Assembly (NCBI GenBank): GCA_017395245.1
Contig: JAFPVR010000102.1
Location: 1 to 64,000, forward strand
Length of the DNA: 64,000 nucleotides
Direction: 5' to 3'
Source of the DNA: Bacteroidales bacterium
GTDB lineage: Bacteria; Bacteroidota; Bacteroidia; Bacteroidales; WCHB1-69
How positions within the stretch are numbered: position 1 is the first letter of the stretch; each line of letters begins with the position of its first letter. Below the pieces are notes generated by a model that was given only the letters and a program-made list of their open reading frames with translations, ran no database searches and had not been told where the DNA came from. Below, piece by piece: positions 23,722-32,143 of this stretch. The position numbers and the translations under genes are program-made.

Positions 23722-24438
23722 TCAATTCAAATCCCAGCACAGCGAAATAATATCCCGCCAAGGGAGCTGCAAACGCTCTGCGGTGGGTTGGTGGCAGAGG
23801 GTACCGGCGTGACAGAGGACCGATGACATGAGTTCGGGGGCGCGTTGCAGCGCGTAGGGGATAGAGGGCGCATGTATGAGCGTGTCGGCCAACGGGAAGA
23901 CGAAATTCGAGAGGGCAATCTGGAAACCGGCCTCCGAAAGGGTCGCCTTGCGGATATTCTCCGTTACGGAACAGCCGTTGTCATCCCGCAGCAAATCCAA
24001 ACATAACAGCGTGATTTTCTTTTCGTTGACGGCCTCGATGTATGCCTGCGAAATCTCCGCGGGCGGGAGTATCGAGACCAGAATTTGGCTTTCCTTCGAG
24101 AGGGCAATCTGGTCAGCGGTAAAGGCGTCGAACTTGAAGATGAGGTTGCTCAGCATCGACAGATCCGCGTAATGATGGGAGAACTCCGCCCCCGCATCGG
24201 CGTATTCGGTGTCGGAGAAGGGGTTGTGGTTGCCGAATCCGAACTGTACGAACACCTTGACCTGCTGGTCGGTGAAGTTACTCACGGCGCTTGGGGTGAG
24301 AAACCCGCTGTCGGGATACGCCATTTCGGGTTTGGCCAACGATAGTGTCAGCTTGTGTGTGGGCGTTTCGACAGCCGCCGCCCATTCCTGGGTTTCCGCA
24401 TGCGGGATGTCTTGGAGGATGATGTATTCTGAACTCAT
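23722..24438 (-). CDS. Stand-alone alanine dehydrogenase/PNT N-terminal-like domain protein
   Basis: A 238-residue protein. Its first two thirds follow the N-terminal catalytic domain of alanine dehydrogenase/transhydrogenase: LSKPEMAYPDSGFLTPSAVSN-like start (read here as LSLAKPEMAYPDSGFLTPSA), VKVFVQFGFGNHNPFSDTEY with ADAGAEF, ILVSILPP, and YIEAVNEKKITLLCLDLLRD with DNGC. The NAD-binding Rossmann domain is missing, and the key conserved residues look drifted. It is therefore unlikely to be a working dehydrogenase. It lies just downstream of tsaE on the same strand, a neighbour pairing that may matter. The match is by pattern and needs a profile search; the function is unknown. Confidence 0.5.
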   Translation of the reverse strand: MSSEYIILQDIPHAETQEWAAAVETPTHKLTLSLAKPEMAYPDSGFLTPSAVSNFTDQQVKVFVQFGFGNHNPFSDTEYADAGAEFSHHYADLSMLSNLIFKFDAFTADQIALSKESQILVSILPPAEISQAYIEAVNEKKITLLCLDLLRDDNGCSVTENIRKATLSEAGFQIALSNFVFPLADTLIHAPSIPYALQRAPELMSSVLCHAGTLCHQPTAERLQLPWRDIISLCWDLN

Positions 24439-24439
24439 A

Positions 24440-24593
24440 GTCTATTGTGATTAGTGGTTAGTGAATAGTGAATAGTGAATTGTGATTCGGCTTTAGGGGT
24501 TAAAAGGTCAAAGGTCAAAGTCAAAGGTCAAAGGTCAAAGTCAAAGGTCAAAGTCAATGGTCAAAGGTCAAAGTCAAAGGTCAAAGTCAAAGG
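24440..24593. repeat. Heptanucleotide-like arrays, TGAATAG and GGTCAAA types
   Basis: GTGAATAGTGAATAG units at about 24455-24485, then GGTCAAA/GTCAAA units (period alternating 7 and 6) from about 24500 to the stop codon of tsaE. Confidence 0.85.
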
Positions 24594-25007
24594 TCAAAAC
24601 GTAAAACGGCGGGTTTGGTCGTCAATTCGTTCGATATTCACGGGGGTGTATTCGCCATTGAGTAGCGATTCCACCTTGTCGGTCCATTCGATGAAGCAGT
24701 AGCTGCCGCTGTAGAGGTAGTCTTGGAAACCGATGCGGGTGGCGTCGTCGGGGGTGTCGATGCGGTAGAAGTCGAAGTGGTAGAGTGGTTCGCCGTCGCG
24801 GGTCCAGTACTCGTTGACGATGGCGAAGGTGGGGGAGGTCATGCCGCCCTCCACGCCGAGCTGCCGGCAAATCTCCTTGATGAGCGTGGTCTTGCCGGTG
24901 CCCATCTCGCCGAAGAATCCGAACACACGCTCCTGCGGGTGCGCCGCTAACAGTTGTTTGGCAACATCCGGGAGCTCTGATTCCTTTGCTATAACAGTGT
25001 GTATCAT
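24594..25007 (-). CDS. tsaE: tRNA threonylcarbamoyladenosine biosynthesis ATPase TsaE
   Basis: A 137-residue P-loop ATPase with Walker A GEMGTGKTTLIKEI, switch-like SPTFAIVNEY, HFDFYRI and FIEWTDKVE. TsaE works with TsaB and TsaD to make the t6A modification on ANN-decoding tRNAs in the cytoplasm. Length and motif order are standard. The -7 element at 25049-25056 (minus) fits the start at 25007. MtaB, which adds a methylthio group to the same t6A, is encoded at 33984-35210. Confidence 0.92.
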   Translation of the reverse strand: MIHTVIAKESELPDVAKQLLAAHPQERVFGFFGEMGTGKTTLIKEICRQLGVEGGMTSPTFAIVNEYWTRDGEPLYHFDFYRIDTPDDATRIGFQDYLYSGSYCFIEWTDKVESLLNGEYTPVNIERIDDQTRRFTF

Positions 25008-25048
25008 ACAGTTAGCATTTCTTGAATGTCTTTTCAGATTTCAAGTTG

Positions 25049-25056
25049 CAAAGGTA
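25049..25056 (-). promoter_or_regulatory. -7 promoter element of tsaE
   Basis: Minus-strand TACCTTTG, an exact TAnnTTTG match, 42 nt before the tsaE start. Confidence 0.6.
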
Positions 25057-25088
25057 AGAATTTTTCGGAAATGCAGACGTCGGTGAAA

Positions 25089-27578
25089 TTAAAACTCCAC
25101 CATCAGCTTCGCGTTGATCAAACGGCCTGTCAGGTACGTCGGAATCGGGCGCTGGTAGTTGTAGATGTCCGTGACCCACATGTAGGACGACACGTTGTAA
25201 GTCCCTAACAGATTGAACACTTCGAGGTAAATGCCGGCGTTTTTGATGCTGCGCAGGAAGGCCGACTTGTGCTTCATGCGGTCGCGGCTCTGCTCTAAGA
25301 GCATAAACGAGAGGCCAAGGTCCACGCGGCGGTACCAGGGGGTGCGGAATATGCGCATGGCGGGTTCGGATTTCGGAGGCCCGTAAGGTAAACCACTGGC
25401 AAAGACAAAGTTAAGGTGCACCCGGAATTGCGGGAAACTCGGGATGTGGTCTTGGAAGAAGAGGTTGAAGGCCACCCGCTGGTCAGTGGGGCGGGGGATG
25501 AAGCCCACTTCCACCAAGTCGCCGTTGGCGTCTTTGACGTAGTCGTCGATAATGTCCTCCTGTGTGCTCATCAGCGACACGGCGAACCACGACTCCAACC
25601 CGCGCACGAATTCGCCGCTCAAACGCAGGTCTATTCCGGTGGCGTAACCGGTGGCATTGTTCCTGCCGTTATAGATAATCTGCACGTTGTCAACATTGTA
25701 GGAGATCAACCGGTCGAGGTATTTGTAGTAGACCTCGGCGGTGAACTTGAACGGTCGCCGCCACATTTTGAAGCGGTACTCGCCGCCGAGCACCACCTGC
25801 GCAGAACGTTGCGACAAAATGTCGGGGTTGAGTGTGCCGTCGGGGAAGCGCATCTCCCGGTAAAATGCCGGTTGATAGTAAAGACCTGTGCGCAGACTGA
25901 ACCGCCAGTCCTGCCGCCAGCGCGGCTTGTAGAGGAACGCTAGCCTCGGCGACACGGTGAACTCCCTCTTATTGTAGGTCCAAAAGTGTGCGCGGAGGCC
26001 GCCGGTGAGCGTGAATCGGTTCGCGCTGTCGCCGTCAATCTTCCAAGTGTCCTGTACATAGCCGGTGAACCGCCAAGTGTTCAGTATATTGTTGCAGACC
26101 AGGTAGTTCTCCTCGCCGAAGTCGAGGATTCTCGCGGGGTCGTCCTCTGCGACAATTTCGCCGGGCGTGGTGGGAATATAAGGCAGCGTGTATCCCGACG
26201 AGTCCAGCATCGTCCACTCCTTGATATGGTCGCGGATGTATTCGTTTTGCGCCTTTACGCCCCATTCCAGTTTGTTTCGGAAGGGCAGGTAGTGCGTACC
26301 CTGCAAGTCGACCGCGCTTACCACCGAAGTGAGGTGATTGCGGGCGTGTTCCATGTAGCTGCCGTAACCCAGTTCGTCGCCAATTTCCACCTCGCCGTCA
26401 CCGCCAAGCCGGATGTCATTGAGCCAATACTGCGCTAAAATGTCGTAGGTTTCGCTCTCCTTGGCGTAATAAGAAGACAGAATCAGCCTTAACTGGTTCT
26501 TGTCGTCGGGCTTGTAGAGGAATGTGAGGCCGCCGAGGTAGTTCTGGTAGCGATCCACCTCCTGGCCCTCGTAGAAAGCGCGCAGTTTCATCGACTGGTC
26601 CACCGTGCCGAAGTTCTTGTTCACGCTGTCGGGCTGGAACAGGTAGTAGTTATTCGACAGGTTGCCCAAAAGACTGATGGAGAGTTTCGGGTGGACGTCC
26701 CATTTGAGCAGGAACTGCGTGTCGAAGAAGCGGGGCTTGTAGTTGCCGGCGGTCTCCAACGACTTGAGCAGGTAGGCGTTGGACTTGAAACGGAGTCCGA
26801 TGAGGAAGGAGAAGTTGCCGGTCTTGCCCTCGGCGTGGGCGGTGGCTCCGAGAAGGCTCGCGGAGAAGGAACCGCCGTACATCGTGGGCTCCTTGTAGAC
26901 GACATCGAGCACCGATGACATCTTGTCGCCATATTTGGCATCGAAACCGCCGGCCGAGAAAGTGACATTGCCGGTGAGGTCGCTGTTGATGAAGCTCATG
27001 CCCTCCTGCTGGGCGTTGCGCACGAGGAACGGCCGGTAGATTTGGATGCCGTTCACGAAGATAAGGTTTTCGTCGAAATTGCCGCCACGCACGTTATACT
27101 GCGAGCTAAGTTCGTTGTTGGAGGAGGTGCCGGGCAGCATCTTGATGAGCGATTCCATGCCGCCGGTGGGGGAGGGGAGCTGGAAGGTGAGTTTGGGGTT
27201 CACCTGCACATAGCCCGACGTGGTGGCTCCTACGATGTTTACGGCATCCAAACGCTCGCCGTTGGTACGCAGGGTGACGAGGATGTTGCGGGTCTCCTTC
27301 GTCTTGAGGCGAAGATCAATGAGTGTGTCGCGGTGGCTCAAATGTTGGAAAAAGAGACGTATGTCACGTTCTGCGGGCACGGAAAGGACGAACTGGCCGT
27401 GCTCGTTGGAGATGGTCTGCTGGTCGAAGTCGACGCCCCGGATGACGGCACTTTCGATGGGGTCGCCGAACTCGTCCGTCACCACCCCCTTCACGGTGGC
27501 GTTTTGCGCAAAGGTCACCACCGTACAGAGAAGTATGGCGAGGGTAATAAGTATCCTATGTCTCAAAATCTTGAACAT
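25089..27578 (-). CDS. TonB-dependent outer-membrane receptor with CarboxypepD_reg-like domain
   Basis: An 829-residue outer-membrane receptor. A signal peptide (ILITLAILLCTVVTFAQ) is followed by a carboxypeptidase regulatory-like domain (about 26-105; ATVKGVVTDEFGDPIESAVI), a plug domain (about 115-230; QYNVRGGNFDENLIFVNGIQ), and a 22-strand type barrel ending in NAKLMVEF with a terminal aromatic. It imports an unknown ligand using TonB energy. There is no SusD-like partner and no CAZyme next to it, so glycan uptake is not indicated; metals, vitamins or peptides are possible. Barrel strands are rich in aromatic girdle residues such as RFSLRTGLYYQPAFY. Confidence 0.88.
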   Translation of the reverse strand: MFKILRHRILITLAILLCTVVTFAQNATVKGVVTDEFGDPIESAVIRGVDFDQQTISNEHGQFVLSVPAERDIRLFFQHLSHRDTLIDLRLKTKETRNILVTLRTNGERLDAVNIVGATTSGYVQVNPKLTFQLPSPTGGMESLIKMLPGTSSNNELSSQYNVRGGNFDENLIFVNGIQIYRPFLVRNAQQEGMSFINSDLTGNVTFSAGGFDAKYGDKMSSVLDVVYKEPTMYGGSFSASLLGATAHAEGKTGNFSFLIGLRFKSNAYLLKSLETAGNYKPRFFDTQFLLKWDVHPKLSISLLGNLSNNYYLFQPDSVNKNFGTVDQSMKLRAFYEGQEVDRYQNYLGGLTFLYKPDDKNQLRLILSSYYAKESETYDILAQYWLNDIRLGGDGEVEIGDELGYGSYMEHARNHLTSVVSAVDLQGTHYLPFRNKLEWGVKAQNEYIRDHIKEWTMLDSSGYTLPYIPTTPGEIVAEDDPARILDFGEENYLVCNNILNTWRFTGYVQDTWKIDGDSANRFTLTGGLRAHFWTYNKREFTVSPRLAFLYKPRWRQDWRFSLRTGLYYQPAFYREMRFPDGTLNPDILSQRSAQVVLGGEYRFKMWRRPFKFTAEVYYKYLDRLISYNVDNVQIIYNGRNNATGYATGIDLRLSGEFVRGLESWFAVSLMSTQEDIIDDYVKDANGDLVEVGFIPRPTDQRVAFNLFFQDHIPSFPQFRVHLNFVFASGLPYGPPKSEPAMRIFRTPWYRRVDLGLSFMLLEQSRDRMKHKSAFLRSIKNAGIYLEVFNLLGTYNVSSYMWVTDIYNYQRPIPTYLTGRLINAKLMVEF

Positions 27579-27622
27579 GAAATAGCTATTACGAACAAAC
27601 GCCGGATTTATTGTGTCTTGAC

Positions 27623-27656
27623 AAAAAAAAACTGCTGTGTGGATACAGCAGTCCTT
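27623..27656. terminator. Bidirectional-looking terminator after rpmB
   Basis: Stem ACTGCTGT/ACAGCAGT (27631-27638, 27645-27652), flanked by A8 on the left and CCTTTTTT on the right, so it has T-runs on both strands. It should end the rpmB transcript on the minus strand. Confidence 0.85.
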
Positions 27657-27689
27657 TTTTCTTTCAGTACTTATATATACAATTATATG

Positions 27690-27923
27690 TTATAAGATAC
27701 CTTTCTCGCTGGCTTCAATCAGGCATTGGTAGATGCCTTTCTTGTTGATGTGGCGCATACCGTGTGCGGAGACCTTGAGGTAAATCCACTCGTCCAGTTC
27801 GGGAACATAGAACTTTTTGGTATGCAGATTGGGGTTGAATTTTCTTTTCGTGCGAATATTGGAGTGGGAGACATTGTTGCCCACAATCGCTTTCTTTCCT
27901 GTGATTTCGCAAACTCTTGACAT
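27690..27923 (-). CDS. rpmB: 50S ribosomal protein L28
   Basis: A 77-residue ribosomal protein: [20 protein letters not shown] at the start, [15 protein letters not shown], and [13 protein letters not shown]. It is part of the large subunit near the exit region. Length is standard for Bacteroidota. In many Bacteroidales rpmB is followed by rpmG; here a terminator follows directly and rpmG is not in the window, so the operon is split. The -7 element at 27972-27979 (minus) gives a leader of about 40 nt. Confidence 0.96.
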   Translation of the reverse strand: MSRVCEITGKKAIVGNNVSHSNIRTKRKFNPNLHTKKFYVPELDEWIYLKVSAHGMRHINKKGIYQCLIEASEKGIL

Positions 27924-27971
27924 TGTTATCTTCTTTTATTTGTTATACTTACACTTGATTTTTTCGAGCGG

Positions 27972-27979
27972 CAAAAATA
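27972..27979 (-). promoter_or_regulatory. -7 promoter element of rpmB
   Basis: Minus-strand TATTTTTG, exact TAnnTTTG, 49 nt before the rpmB start. Confidence 0.6.
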
Positions 27980-28031
27980 CACTTTTTTTCGATACGCCCG
28001 TCACCTGTTTTTTGATTTTTTTTGAGCCATT

Positions 28032-29357
28032 TTAATACGTCGAATATGCGATTTCCAACCGCAGCCGCGTGGGCGAAGCCGGGTCGGTTCCATCGAAGAT
28101 CAGGCGGTGTGGACGTACAGCGGCACCGCGCACAATGAGGTTGATGCTGTTGCTCCAGTCGCCTTGTCCGAGGATCAGTTGTTGCACATATTTGGTGATG
28201 CGGAAGCGGTATTCGCGTTTTGTGGCGTCGTATGTTCCACCGTAGTAAGCGCTGTAGGTGTAGTAGTCATCGTCTGGCAGGAAGCGGATCGCGCTGTCGG
28301 ACTTGCCGATGCCTTGCAGCGTGAGTGCGGTGGGCGGCGTCAAGTATACTTCGTTCAGATCCACATTGGTGATGACTAATTCGGCGCGGTGGATGGCTAC
28401 ACGTTGGTCATACTGGTCGAAGGCGTGCTCCAAGTACGGGAAGACGATGCGGGTTTTGACGCCGCCGCCTCCTTGGACAAAGAGTGTTCGGTCGCCGATA
28501 GAGGTCTGGTGTTGCAACACTTCATTCAAGAAATCGTTGTTTTGCGTACTTGTATAGTCGTGGTCGAAGTGGGTGAAACGAGCGCAGTTGTCAGTGCAGG
28601 AGAGCGTATAGCGGGCATTCTGTGTGCTGTCATTATGATAAAAGAGCGTCAGACCGGTCAGGGCACTGGTCAAGTTGGACATGAGCATGTAGCCGCGCGT
28701 GCCGCTGTGCGACACGGCCTGGATGTAGAACCCTTTCAGGTAGTCGCGTAGGTTGTTGTTGAGATCGCTCTCGTGGTTGAGCAGCTCCTGTCCGAAGCTT
28801 TGTGACAGACGGATGCGCATGTGCGCGTTGTAGACGCCGGTGTCCACCACCACGGCGGTGTTGGGCTTCAGCGTGTAGTTGATGAGCTGGTAGTTGAGCG
28901 GTGTTGGGTCGAAGCCGACGGTGCTGTTCTGGTAATAGGTCGCTGTGGGATCCAGATTCTCGTTGAGCCGGTGCACGCGGATGCCCACGGCGGAATTGGT
29001 GTCGCCGTAGAATCCTGAAATCTGCAAGGTTAGCACGGCGGAATCGAGGATGGGGTGCTCGCCGAAGTTGACGGCTGCTCCGCCAAGGATCAGTTCCGTG
29101 CAGATGGCCGCGCTGCTGTTCCCGAACACGGGGTCGGCGAGATGGCCGAGGACATGCGCCGACGTCTTGGTGGTGTTGAGGGTGTCTTCCAAGACAGACC
29201 ACGCCTCCAACGTGATGGTGTCGGTGAAATCGGTGCCCACCAGGTTGTCGAGCAGGTCATAGCCGATAGGTGAGCTCTCGTTCTTGCACGAGGACAAAAA
29301 AATGCACGTTAGCAGGACTAATGTGCAATAAAGGATTCTTTTCATGCGGGTAAGCAT
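28032..29357 (-). CDS. DUF4270 lipoprotein
   Basis: A 441-residue lipoprotein (RILYCTLVLLTCIFLSSCKN; lipobox SSC) with the DUF4270 pattern: PIGYDLLDNLVGTDFTDTIT at the mature N terminus and AHVLGHLADPVFGNSSAAIC. The rest is beta-rich with repeated LTLQGIG- and VLTLQISGF-like strands. Function is unknown, probably at the outer membrane. Its start codon shares one base with the stop of the glycogen synthase gene, so the two are coupled; this gene pair is conserved in Bacteroidota. ATG 29345 is an alternative start four codons in, directly before the signal peptide. Confidence 0.85.
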   Translation of the reverse strand: MLTRMKRILYCTLVLLTCIFLSSCKNESSPIGYDLLDNLVGTDFTDTITLEAWSVLEDTLNTTKTSAHVLGHLADPVFGNSSAAICTELILGGAAVNFGEHPILDSAVLTLQISGFYGDTNSAVGIRVHRLNENLDPTATYYQNSTVGFDPTPLNYQLINYTLKPNTAVVVDTGVYNAHMRIRLSQSFGQELLNHESDLNNNLRDYLKGFYIQAVSHSGTRGYMLMSNLTSALTGLTLFYHNDSTQNARYTLSCTDNCARFTHFDHDYTSTQNNDFLNEVLQHQTSIGDRTLFVQGGGGVKTRIVFPYLEHAFDQYDQRVAIHRAELVITNVDLNEVYLTPPTALTLQGIGKSDSAIRFLPDDDYYTYSAYYGGTYDATKREYRFRITKYVQQLILGQGDWSNSINLIVRGAAVRPHRLIFDGTDPASPTRLRLEIAYSTY

Positions 29358-30175
29358 TATAAAACGTTCGCTTTTTCGAGAAGTTCGTCGTAGAACTCAT
29401 CGTACATGTCCACGTAGTTGTCGTCGTCGGGGTGTTGGAGCACGGGCTTGCCGGACTTCTCGACGTAGGTGAGGAGTTTCTTCTTGATGTCCTTGGTGAG
29501 GGCGATGCCGTCGGAGTAATCGATGGCGGCCTGGACAATCTGGTCGTAGCCGGCCTTGCGGAAATGTTTGAGACCGGCGGTGGGGATGTTGGTCTGTTTC
29601 AGCTTCTTGGCGAAGTTGGGGGAGAACTTGTCGGGAAACTCGTCGGGCAGGATGGAATAGACCACCTGGGTGCCCTGCAACAGCGGGTCGTCCTTGTAAA
29701 CAGTCTTGACGAACAGCGGCACGAGCGCCGAAATCCAACCGTGGCAGTGGATGACGTTGGGGTCCCAACCCAGTTTCCTGACGGTCTCGATGACGCCCTT
29801 CGCGTAAAAGATCGCCCGCGAGTCGTTGTCGGGGTAGAAGTTGCCGTCGGCGTCGTGGTACTGCGTCTTGCGCTTGAAAAAGTCCTCGCTGTCGATGAAG
29901 TAGATCTGCATGCGGACGTTCTGCAGCGACGCGACCTTGATGATGAGCGGGTGGTCGGTGTCCTCGATGATGATGTTCTGTCCGGAGAGCCGGATGACCT
30001 CGTGGAGCATGTGCTTGTGGTCGTTCACGCAGCCGAATTTCGGCATGAAAGTGCGGATTTCGTTCTCCCGCTCCTGGATTCCTTGCGGCAGGAAGCGGCA
30101 GATGTTGGCGATGTAACCCTCGGGAAAGTAGGGAAATATCTGGGGTGTGATGAATAAAACCTTCTTCTGAGCCAT
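29357..30175 (-). CDS. Short glycogen/starch synthase (GT5 catalytic N-domain only)
   Basis: A 272-residue protein matching only the N-terminal GT-B half of glycogen synthase: KKVLFITPQIFPYFPEGYIA, GWDPNVIHCHGWISALVPLF (His of the glucan synthase site) and VYSILPDEFP. Full GT5 synthases run near 480 residues and need the C-terminal half for ADP-glucose binding, but the short form is typical for Bacteroidota and always sits before DUF4270. Whether it polymerises glucose is unclear. The start is set to 30175 because the -7 box covers 30194-30201, before which the longer frame would begin. Confidence 0.78.
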   Translation of the reverse strand: MAQKKVLFITPQIFPYFPEGYIANICRFLPQGIQERENEIRTFMPKFGCVNDHKHMLHEVIRLSGQNIIIEDTDHPLIIKVASLQNVRMQIYFIDSEDFFKRKTQYHDADGNFYPDNDSRAIFYAKGVIETVRKLGWDPNVIHCHGWISALVPLFVKTVYKDDPLLQGTQVVYSILPDEFPDKFSPNFAKKLKQTNIPTAGLKHFRKAGYDQIVQAAIDYSDGIALTKDIKKKLLTYVEKSGKPVLQHPDDDNYVDMYDEFYDELLEKANVL

Positions 30176-30193
30176 TATAACATAATTTGTCGG

Positions 30194-30201
30194 CAAATAT
30201 A
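30194..30201 (-). promoter_or_regulatory. -7 promoter element of the glycogen synthase-DUF4270 pair
   Basis: Minus-strand TATATTTG, 19 nt before ATG 30175. Confidence 0.6.
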
Positions 30202-30260
30202 CGATTTTTTTGGATACAAAAATTTTTTTTTGAAAGTGCGCTACGATATCAAAAAAAGTG

Positions 30261-30268
30261 TATTTTTG
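30261..30268 (+). promoter_or_regulatory. -7 promoter element of tRNA-Leu
   Basis: TATTTTTG, 13 nt before the 5' end of the tRNA. Confidence 0.6.
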
Positions 30269-30280
30269 CCGCGTCTTTCA

Positions 30281-30367
30281 GCCCAGGTGGTGGAATTGGT
30301 AGACACGCTACTTTGAGGGGGTAGTGGGAGTACTCCCGTGCAAGTTCGACTCTTGTCCTGGGCACCA
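30281..30367 (+). tRNA. tRNA-Leu (anticodon GAG)
   Basis: 87 nt with CCA encoded. Acceptor stem GCCCAGG / CCTGGGC; D arm with GGTAGACACGC; anticodon stem CTACT / GGTAG enclosing loop TTGAGGG, so the anticodon is GAG; a long class-II variable arm (TGGGAGTACTCCCGT); T arm GCAAG-TTCGACT-CTTGT. It reads CUC and CUU codons. A promoter box precedes it and a terminator follows, so it is a single-gene unit. Confidence 0.95.
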
Positions 30368-30370
30368 CGA

Positions 30371-30396
30371 AAAATCCGGTCGCATGGCCGGATTTT
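30371..30396 (+). terminator. Terminator of tRNA-Leu
   Basis: Stem AAAATCCGG / CCGGATTTT with an 8-nt loop, followed by TTT, 4 nt after the encoded CCA. It may also serve the convergent MalY-type gene on the minus strand because the A-run is symmetric. Confidence 0.85.
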
Positions 30397-30413
30397 TTTG
30401 TGTCCCAACACTA

Positions 30414-31583
30414 CTACTTACTTCTGACTGAGCAGATTCGTCGCAGCCCCTCCAGTACCGTCGCGCGGTTCGTGCCGATGTTCATCCGCATGAATCCCTC
30501 GCCTTCCGGACCGAAGTCCGTGCCGTTGTTCAAGCCCACTTTCGCGTCGTAAATCAGCTTGTGGACCAGCTCTTTTTGCGGAAGGTTCCAGGCACGGAAG
30601 TCCATCCAGAGCAGGAAGGAGGCCTCCGGGCGCATAAAGGTGATCTCGGGACAGTGCTCTTTCAGGTACTGCTCTGCCGCGTCGATATTTCCTTGAAGAT
30701 AGATTAGCAGCTGTCGCAGCCATTCGCCGCCGTGTGCGAAGGCCGCCTCCGTGGCATAGTAGGCGAAGATGTTGCCCAGCGACAGTTCGTTGCCGTCCAA
30801 GAAGCCGAAGAGGGTTTTGCGGATTTCCGGGTCGGGCACGTAGCATATCGACGAGGCAATGCCCGCCATGTTGAAGGTCTTGCTCGGCGCGAAAAAGGTG
30901 ATGCTGTTGCTTTTCGCCGCCTCCGACACGGTGGTGAAGGAGGTGTGCTGGGAACGCCGGTAGGAAAGGTCGGCGTGGATCTCGTCGGAAATGACCAGCA
31001 CGCCTTTCCGCAGGCAGATGTCGGCCACGCGCGCCAGTTCCTCTTTTGTCCATACGGTGCCGCCGGGGTTGTGCGGGTTGCTCAGAATCATCACCTTGCA
31101 GCCCTCGGCCTTGCGCTCCAAGTCTTCGAAATCAAAGGTGAATCGTCCGTCCACGGTTCTCAGCGGGCTGCTCACGAAAACCCTGCCCGTGCGGTGCGGC
31201 ACGTTGAGAAACGGAGGATATACCGGCGTGGTGATCAGCACCTTGTCGCCCGGAAGTGTGAAGGTTTGCAGCACGAAGGCGATGCCTTGCACGATGCCCG
31301 GGATGAAGTGCATGCGGCTCCACCGCGTCTCGATGCCGTAACGTTCGCGGAACCAGTTGAGCACGGCCATCTTGTAGCCGTCGGGCGCGAAAGTGTATCC
31401 CAACACCTCGTGCTCGCAGCGTTTCCGTATCGCCTCCAAGATGAAGTCCGGGGTCTTGAAGTCCATATCCGCCACCCACATCGGCAGCAGGTCGTCCGTC
31501 CCGAACACCTCGGGGGTCATGTCGTGTTTGACGCAGTAAGTGCCCTTGCGGAGAGCTATTTCATTGAAGTTGTATTTTTTCAT
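30414..31583 (-). CDS. MalY/PatB-type cystathionine beta-lyase
   Basis: A 389-residue fold-type I PLP enzyme. LPMWVADMDFKTPDFILEAI and HEVLGYTF are the hallmark N-terminal segments of the MalY/PatB group; NPHNPGG binds the cofactor; ISDEIHADLSY gives the Asp; the Schiff-base lysine is in FAPSKTFNMAGI; the C-terminal arginine is in FMRMNIGTNRATV. These enzymes cleave C-S bonds of cystathionine or cysteine conjugates and release thiols or H2S in the cytoplasm. Length is standard. It converges on the tRNA-Leu gene and shares its terminator region. Confidence 0.87.
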   Translation of the reverse strand: MKKYNFNEIALRKGTYCVKHDMTPEVFGTDDLLPMWVADMDFKTPDFILEAIRKRCEHEVLGYTFAPDGYKMAVLNWFRERYGIETRWSRMHFIPGIVQGIAFVLQTFTLPGDKVLITTPVYPPFLNVPHRTGRVFVSSPLRTVDGRFTFDFEDLERKAEGCKVMILSNPHNPGGTVWTKEELARVADICLRKGVLVISDEIHADLSYRRSQHTSFTTVSEAAKSNSITFFAPSKTFNMAGIASSICYVPDPEIRKTLFGFLDGNELSLGNIFAYYATEAAFAHGGEWLRQLLIYLQGNIDAAEQYLKEHCPEITFMRPEASFLLWMDFRAWNLPQKELVHKLIYDAKVGLNNGTDFGPEGEGFMRMNIGTNRATVLEGLRRICSVRSK

Positions 31584-31637
31584 ATTAATGTAGAATGTAG
31601 AATGAAAAATTATGAATGATGAATGATGAATTATGAA
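31584..31637. repeat. Heptanucleotide array, AATGTAG / TGAATGA type
   Basis: Short array of TGTAGAA and TGAATGA/TGAATTA units between the MalY start and the four-helix-bundle gene. Confidence 0.75.
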
Positions 31638-31712
31638 TAATTTTTTAAATAATACAATAATATCGTGGGTTGTTCGTTGTGGATTTTATGTTTAACAAAA
31701 TATAATTTTATT

Positions 31713-32111
31713 ATGAAAACGGATAATGTAATTTTGGTTAAAAGTAAGGAGTATGCCTTGAGGATTATTAAGATGTACAAGTATTTGTGCTCTGAAAAGA
31801 AGGAATTTGTGATGTCAAAACAAATTTTACGCAGTGGCACGAGTATAGGTGCGAATATTAGAGAGGGTAGTAGGGGTCAGTCAAAACCAGATTTTATTGC
31901 CAAAATGAGTATTGCGCAAAAAGAAGCTGAAGAAACATGCTATTGGCTTGAATTGTTGTTTGAAAGTGGTTATATTAGTAAAAGAATCTTTGAGAGCATG
32001 TATGAGGATAACCTTGAAATCATAAGAATCCTTTCTTCTATTATAATATCCACACGACAAAACCTAAAAACGAAGTCCACTATAAGCAAGAATCAAACCT
32101 ATTATTCATAA
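31713..32111 (+). CDS. Four-helix-bundle protein (S23-type)
   Basis: A 132-residue all-helical protein of the S23/four-helix-bundle family, named for inserts in 23S rRNA but widespread as free genes. Conserved segments are SKEYALRIIKMYKYL at the start, the signature RSGTSIGANIREG, and AQKEAEETCYWLELL. Function is unknown; the family often has multiple mobile-like copies per genome. The gene is clearly AT-rich against its neighbours and lies alone on the plus strand between minus-strand genes, with heptamer arrays on both sides, all of which fits an insertion. Start 31713 is preferred over an upstream in-frame start because it is the first Met before the conserved helix. Confidence 0.85.
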   Translation: MKTDNVILVKSKEYALRIIKMYKYLCSEKKEFVMSKQILRSGTSIGANIREGSRGQSKPDFIAKMSIAQKEAEETCYWLELLFESGYISKRIFESMYEDNLEIIRILSSIIISTRQNLKTKSTISKNQTYYS

Positions 32112-32143
32112 TTCATCATTCATAATTCATAATTAATCATCCC
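32103..32143. repeat. Heptanucleotide array, ATTCATA / TTCATCA type
   Basis: Six 7-mers overlapping the end of the four-helix-bundle gene and running to the recR stop; reverse complement of the TGAATGA units at 31600. Confidence 0.75.

Noticed and set aside
24475..24702. Plus-strand frame with KVKGQRSKSK repeats
   Set aside because: Also a translation of the GGTCAAA array, running antisense into tsaE.
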